Made by a program: the position numbers and the translations under genes
Shown here: positions 49,756 through 54,027 of the stretch, piece by piece
How the letters are laid out: each line of letters begins with the position of its first letter
How positions within the stretch are numbered: the first letter of the stretch is position 1
Assembly: GCA_018335015.1 (NCBI GenBank)
Contig: JAGXKX010000001.1
Location: 1 to 54,027, forward strand
Length of the DNA: 54,027 bases
Origin: Candidatus Bipolaricaulota bacterium
GTDB lineage: Bacteria; Bipolaricaulota; Bipolaricaulia; M55B111
Direction of reading: 5' to 3'
Notes under the pieces: generated by a model
The model's input: only the letters and a program-made list of their open reading frames with translations
What the model was told of the DNA's origin: nothing
Database searches by the model: none

Positions 49756-51132
49756 TTGCTCAACAAAATCAAAGAAGGACTAAAAGTAAGTAAGGGCGAA
49801 TTTACTGAAATAAGGGTCGAAAAAGCCCAGAGAACAAACATCAAGTACGAAAAAGAAAAGTTGATGAATTTGGATTCGTCCGAGGAGATAGGCGGTATCG
49901 TAAGGACTCTCGTCCAGGGAGGTTGGGGTATAGCTACCTTCAATTCCTTAGAGGAGATACCGGAAAAAGCGAAAAAAGCTCAGGAGGTAGGCAAGGAAGT
50001 CGCGTCACACTTGAACGAATCCATAAAACTGGCCGACGTGCCATTGGAAGAGGACGAAGTCAGGTCGGACCAGCAGAGGGACTTCCGCGAGGTTGCGCTG
50101 GAGGAGAAGCGCGATACGTTAAAAGCTTACAATCGGGAAATGCTTGACTACGACGACAGGATCGAATCGACCAAAGCAGTATACAGCGATTCTTTCCGAG
50201 AACTAAGATACGTCAATTCCGAAGGTACGGAATTGTACCAGGAAATCCCTGACATCACTATGCTCCTGATGGCCATTGCAAAAGGTGATAAAAACAACGT
50301 CCAGACGGCACTCGACAGTATAGGCGAAGCTTCGGGGTTTGAGCTGGTTCTGGATAGGGAGGAAATGGCCCAGGACGTGGCTTCTCAGGCAATATCTTTG
50401 CTCTCTGCCGATTCTGTAAGGGGCGGACAGTACACTGTATTACTGAATCCAAAACTTGCAGGGGTCTTTATTCACGAGGCTTTCGGACACCTCTGCGAGG
50501 CGGACCATTTTTACAAAAACGATCGACTGCAGGAGATCATGACCCTGGGCAGGAAATTCGGTCCCGAAAACCTCAACGTGGTAGACGAAGGCTTCATAAG
50601 AGGTCGCAGGGGGAATATCCCTTACGACGAGGAAGGGGTATCCAGGCAAAAAACCTACCTAATAAAAAACGGTAAGTTAAATAGCTTTCTTCACAACAGG
50701 GAAACGGCAGCAAAAATGGGCCAGGAACCGACGGGAAACGCGCGAGCTATATCTTACCGTCACGAACCGATAGTCCGAATGACCAATACTTACATAGAGA
50801 AGGGAGAAAAGTCCTTTGAAGACCTGATCGGGTCGATAGACCACGGAATTTACGCAAAAGACGCTTACGGAGGTCAAACCCAGCTCGAACAGTTTACCTT
50901 CAGCGCCGGCCACGGGTTTCTCATAGAAGACGGTGAAATCGGCCCGATGGTGCGGGACGTTGTCCTCACCGGAAACATCTTCAAATCCTTAGAAAACATA
51001 TCGGGCATTGGTAACGATCTCGACATAATAGGATCTGCCGGAGGTTGTGGAAAAGGAGGCCAGATGCCTCTACCGGTGACGGACGGATCTCCTCATCTCA
51101 GAATTGAAGACGTCACAATAGGAGGAAGATAA
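49756..51132 (+). CDS. tldD: TldD metalloprotease-like protein
   Basis: 458 residues of the TldD/PmbA family (peptidase U62). The zinc-site motif HEAFGHLCEAD is at about 239-249. Conserved GIYAKDAYGGQTQ and a C-terminal GNDLDIIGSAGGCGKGGQ-type glycine stretch are present. TldD with TldE forms a cytosolic heterodimer that trims peptides such as microcins and modified peptides. TTG start, with AAAGGGGGG 4 nt upstream. Stop overlaps tldE (TAATG). Confidence 0.95.
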   Translation: MLNKIKEGLKVSKGEFTEIRVEKAQRTNIKYEKEKLMNLDSSEEIGGIVRTLVQGGWGIATFNSLEEIPEKAKKAQEVGKEVASHLNESIKLADVPLEEDEVRSDQQRDFREVALEEKRDTLKAYNREMLDYDDRIESTKAVYSDSFRELRYVNSEGTELYQEIPDITMLLMAIAKGDKNNVQTALDSIGEASGFELVLDREEMAQDVASQAISLLSADSVRGGQYTVLLNPKLAGVFIHEAFGHLCEADHFYKNDRLQEIMTLGRKFGPENLNVVDEGFIRGRRGNIPYDEEGVSRQKTYLIKNGKLNSFLHNRETAAKMGQEPTGNARAISYRHEPIVRMTNTYIEKGEKSFEDLIGSIDHGIYAKDAYGGQTQLEQFTFSAGHGFLIEDGEIGPMVRDVVLTGNIFKSLENISGIGNDLDIIGSAGGCGKGGQMPLPVTDGSPHLRIEDVTIGGR

Positions 51133-52454
51133 TGGAACTCCTGGATGAAGCAAGGAAAAAAGTAGAAAGCGCAGAAGTTTTTCAGAAGACCGGGAACTCC
51201 ATGCCGGTTAGTTTTAACGCAGGCGAACTGGAATCCGTAAAACACGTGGAGACCACGGGAGTAGCCCTTAGAGTAATCGATGGGGGGAAGCTCGGCTTCT
51301 CTACTACGACCAACTTAGATGGATACTCGGATGTGGTGGAAAAGGCCGTGGAAACAGCGAAATTTGGAGAATCGGCCGAATTCGTATTTCCAGAAGCTAC
51401 CAAAACGAACAAGGTTGAGACGTTTGACTCGGACGTAGCTGGCCTCACGGCAAAAGAACTTATCGAGTACGGAGAAGAAGTAATAGCGAAACTAGAGGAA
51501 TTCGATCCCGACCTCGAGGTAAATGTCGACTTAACTAAATCCGTCGGAAAAAGGAGGATCGCAAACAGCAACGGGCTGGACGTAGAAGAGGAAAAGACGG
51601 GACTTTCGCTGAGCCTGGAAGTAAAGAAGGTCGGGGAAGACGACATCTTTACTTTCCACGAATCCCGCTCGGCCCAGAAACTTGATCAATTCGACCTCGA
51701 TAAACCCGCGGAAAAAGCTATACAAAAGGTCAAGTGGGCTCAGAGGGAATCAGGTATCGAAAGCGGAACATATCCGGTAATTCTTACGCCGAGAGGCACT
51801 CTGGTACTCCTGGTTTCATTGATATCCGGACTCAACGGTCAGAACGTCTATCAGGGAACGTCACCGTTGAAAGAAGACCTGGGCGAGGAAGTATTCTCCG
51901 AAAACCTGACAGTAGAAGATTACGGGGGGGTAGAAGATTCGCCATCAAGGCGAAGTTTTGACGACGAAGGGACCCCGGCTCTTAGAACGAAACTAATCTC
52001 AAACGGCAAGTTAAAAAGTTTCCTCTACGACCTCAAAACAGCGGGGCAGTCTGGGAAGAAACCAACCGGTAACGGCGTCAAGGGTGGTTTGCTGGGCAGC
52101 TCCGACTTCAGATCACCGCCAAGCATAAGCCCAACTACGCTCGTGATAAGCCCGGGAGAAAAAAAGATCGGAAAGCTCATCTCAAATATCGATAAAGGAT
52201 TGATGGTTGACCAGGTGCTGGGGCTGGGCCAGGGCAACCCCCTTTCCGGCGAGTTTTCAAACAACGTCTCAGTCGCGTACAAGATAGAGAACGGGACGAT
52301 TACCGGCAAGGTTAAGGATACCATGATCGCCGGAAACGTATACGAACTTCTGGGAAGGAAAATCGAACTCGGCAAAGAGCTGGAGTGGGTGGGTAGCGTG
52401 CTGAAGGCACCAGCCATTGCCCTGGAAGACGTAAACGTGGTTCGAAAAAGCTAA
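51132..52454 (+). CDS. tldE: TldE/PmbA-like protein, partner of TldD
   Basis: 440 residues of the same family but lacking the HExxxH motif, as expected of the non-catalytic partner. Typical stretches are SRRSFDDEGTPALRTKLISNGKLKSFLYDL, given here as the family landmark around residue 280, and a C-terminal region equivalent to that of TldD. Translationally coupled to tldD by a one-base overlap. No peptide substrate gene is visible close by. Confidence 0.93.
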   Translation: MELLDEARKKVESAEVFQKTGNSMPVSFNAGELESVKHVETTGVALRVIDGGKLGFSTTTNLDGYSDVVEKAVETAKFGESAEFVFPEATKTNKVETFDSDVAGLTAKELIEYGEEVIAKLEEFDPDLEVNVDLTKSVGKRRIANSNGLDVEEEKTGLSLSLEVKKVGEDDIFTFHESRSAQKLDQFDLDKPAEKAIQKVKWAQRESGIESGTYPVILTPRGTLVLLVSLISGLNGQNVYQGTSPLKEDLGEEVFSENLTVEDYGGVEDSPSRRSFDDEGTPALRTKLISNGKLKSFLYDLKTAGQSGKKPTGNGVKGGLLGSSDFRSPPSISPTTLVISPGEKKIGKLISNIDKGLMVDQVLGLGQGNPLSGEFSNNVSVAYKIENGTITGKVKDTMIAGNVYELLGRKIELGKELEWVGSVLKAPAIALEDVNVVRKS

Positions 52455-52512
52455 TTACCTGAATTGAACTGATACCAAGCCTCCTTTACCATTAGCGCGA
52501 GGAGGACTGATG

Positions 52513-54027
52513 ATGACAAGAGAACTTGGAATTTCGGATTTGAGAAGAACTTGTTCACCGGATAATTTTTCTTTTGAGACGACGAAAGAACTGGAACCAT
52601 TGAAGGAGATAATCGGGCAAGATAGGGCACTCGATGCCATAGAACTGGGTTTGGGGGTTAAGGACGACGAAAACCGTTACAATATCTACGTAGCAGGGCA
52701 GCCCGGTACAGGCAAGAATTCAGCCGTAAATAATTTCCTGAAGAAAGTAAGCAAAGAGGAAGAAGCACCACCGGATATTTGTTACATCCACAACTTCGAA
52801 AATCCGGATAGGCCCCAGTATCTCCAGCTCGAAGCGGGCAAGGGTTGCGAGTTCAAGGACGACATGGATGAACTAGTGGAGCACCTGGAAGACGGGGTTT
52901 CCGATACATTCGAGACGGGGGAATACAAGAAACGGAAAGAAGCAATCGACAAGCAATTCAACCAAAAAAAGAAAGAGTTGTTTGAGCAACTCGAGGAAGA
53001 AGCCTCCGAAAAAGGATTCATACTCCAGAGAACTCCTTTTGGGCTAAATACAGTACCCAAGGCGGAAGACGGAGAGCCGATGGACCAGCAGGAATTTAGC
53101 GAACTGGAAGACGAAAGAAGAGAAGAGCTGGAAGCCCGACAGGAGGAACTCCAGTCCAGGATACAGGAAACCATGCAGAAGGTAATGGAGGCCGAGGAGG
53201 AACAGAACGAGAAGATTCAGAACCTAAAGAAGGAAGCTATATCGTTCCTTCTGGATCCAATGTTTCGCAAACTTCAGGAGAAGTACAAGGAAAACGAAAA
53301 GGCGGTAGAATACCTTCGCGATGTCAAAGAGGATATACTGGAAAATATAGACGATTTTACGAATCAGAATTCCGGCGGTCAACCGGCCGCGATGGCCCAG
53401 ATTACCTCAAACCAGGACCAGTTTGTCAAATACCGGGTAAACGTCCTGATCAACAACGGTGAAACGGAAGGAGCACCCGTCGTTACAGAGGATAATGCCA
53501 CTTACCCAAATCTATTCGGTGCCGTCGAGAAAAAAGCTCAGTTCGGCATGATGTCGACTGACTTTACGATGATCAAACCTGGAGCCCTTCACGAAGCTAA
53601 CGGAGGTTACCTGGTTGTAAGAGCAAATAACCTTTTCCGGTACGGCTTAAGCTGGGAAGGGTTGAAGGTAGCTCTGAATCAGGGAGAAATTACCATAGAA
53701 GACCCGGCGCAGATGCTGGGCTACGCTTCTACCAAGGGGCTTCAACCCGAACCGATTCCTCTCAATATCAAGGTCGTTATCATCGGGAATCGAAGAATCT
53801 ACAATATACTGAATAATCTGGAAGAGGACTTTCAGAAGCTATTCAACGTGAAATCCGATTTTGACTTTGAAATGGACTGGGAAGAAGATGAAGAGATAAA
53901 AATTGCCAGGTTTATCCGCGACCAGGCGGACAACAGCTCAGAGATAAAACACTTCAATAACTCGGGAGTTGCCAAGGTAGTAGAATACTCCTCGGAGATG
54001 GCGAGGGACAAAGAGAAACTATCGACA
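52513..54027 (+). CDS. Lon-like ATP-dependent protease (AAA_32 type), partial
   Basis: 505 residues visible; the C-terminal S16 protease domain lies beyond the window. The N-terminus (EPLKEIIGQDRALDAIELGL) leads into Walker A GQPGTGKN near residue 70. A long charged helical insertion spans about 130-275. TDFTMIKPGALHEANGGYLV and IPLNIKVVIIGNRRIYN correspond to the Walker-B/sensor region of the Lon-related AAA_32 family (YcbZ/LonB-like). Two adjacent ATGs follow GGAGG; the second, 7 nt away, is preferred. It follows tldE by 58 bp, grouping three proteolysis genes. Confidence 0.92.
   Translation, partial: MTRELGISDLRRTCSPDNFSFETTKELEPLKEIIGQDRALDAIELGLGVKDDENRYNIYVAGQPGTGKNSAVNNFLKKVSKEEEAPPDICYIHNFENPDRPQYLQLEAGKGCEFKDDMDELVEHLEDGVSDTFETGEYKKRKEAIDKQFNQKKKELFEQLEEEASEKGFILQRTPFGLNTVPKAEDGEPMDQQEFSELEDERREELEARQEELQSRIQETMQKVMEAEEEQNEKIQNLKKEAISFLLDPMFRKLQEKYKENEKAVEYLRDVKEDILENIDDFTNQNSGGQPAAMAQITSNQDQFVKYRVNVLINNGETEGAPVVTEDNATYPNLFGAVEKKAQFGMMSTDFTMIKPGALHEANGGYLVVRANNLFRYGLSWEGLKVALNQGEITIEDPAQMLGYASTKGLQPEPIPLNIKVVIIGNRRIYNILNNLEEDFQKLFNVKSDFDFEMDWEEDEEIKIARFIRDQADNSSEIKHFNNSGVAKVVEYSSEMARDKEKLST

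Noticed and set aside
49756-52454. Bacteriocin or modified-peptide cluster around TldD/TldE
   Set aside because: No precursor peptide, radical-SAM or cyclodehydratase gene is visible nearby; the pair is common as a stand-alone housekeeping protease.

Overview
The window reads as a bacterial chromosome from a strictly anaerobic, probably halophilic organism. Genes carry strong GGAGG-type ribosome binding sites, both tRNAs encode CCA, and promoters fit TTGACA/TATAAT. Most proteins are rich in Asp and Glu, as in salt-in halophiles. Enzymes are ferredoxin- and H2-linked (Hdr/Mvh, 2-oxoglutarate:ferredoxin oxidoreductase, tungsten-type aldehyde oxidoreductase), the ribonucleotide reductase is the B12 class, and there is a quaternary-amine transporter beside two MttB-family methyltransferases. 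An uncultivated brine lineage such as KB1/Acetothermia would fit, but that is inference; no rRNA or marker gene settles it.

Layout: (1) 1-2.0 kb, minus strand: a branched-chain/amide-type ABC transporter, with an ATPase cut by the window edge and a binding protein separated from it by a terminator-like hairpin. (2) 2.5-4.4 kb: a CtpA-type protease and an anchored acidic protein. (3) 4.7-16.3 kb: one long, nearly gapless run korC-hdrA-mvhD-mvhG-mvhA-hdrC-hdrB-frdB-frdA-korD-korA-korB. An H2-linked Hdr/Mvh module and a soluble fumarate reductase sit inside a 2-oxoglutarate:ferredoxin oxidoreductase locus. (4) 16.4-23.8 kb: malic enzyme, two-subunit fumarase, SLC13 dicarboxylate transporter, sucC, and sucD convergent to sucC. 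With Kor and Frd these form an unbroken path 2-oxoglutarate-succinyl-CoA-succinate-fumarate-malate-pyruvate. (5) 24-27.5 kb: tRNA-Ser, a MOT1-type molybdate/tungstate transporter, an ABC-2 exporter and an ArsR-type regulator with a clear operator. (6) 28-38.9 kb: tRNA-Arg, a Crp/Fnr regulator, a GntR regulator with promoter and operator, an OsmU/OpuC-type quaternary-amine ABC transporter, Fe-alcohol dehydrogenase, a glutamine-synthetase-like enzyme and two non-pyrrolysine MttB homologues, closed by a strong terminator. (7) 39-54 kb: a long coiled-coil membrane protein, NUDIX hydrolase, NrdJ, HAD phosphatase, DUF456 protein, aldehyde:ferredoxin oxidoreductase, TldD/TldE and the start of a Lon-like protease.

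Two things stand out. The Mvh-Hdr-Frd-Kor run suggests a soluble complex coupling H2, ferredoxin and the fumarate/succinate couple. Separately, intergenic gaps hold copies of a roughly 204-bp palindromic element with a conserved core and compensating changes in its arms. It sits 3' of genes, including in all three convergent protein-gene pairs.
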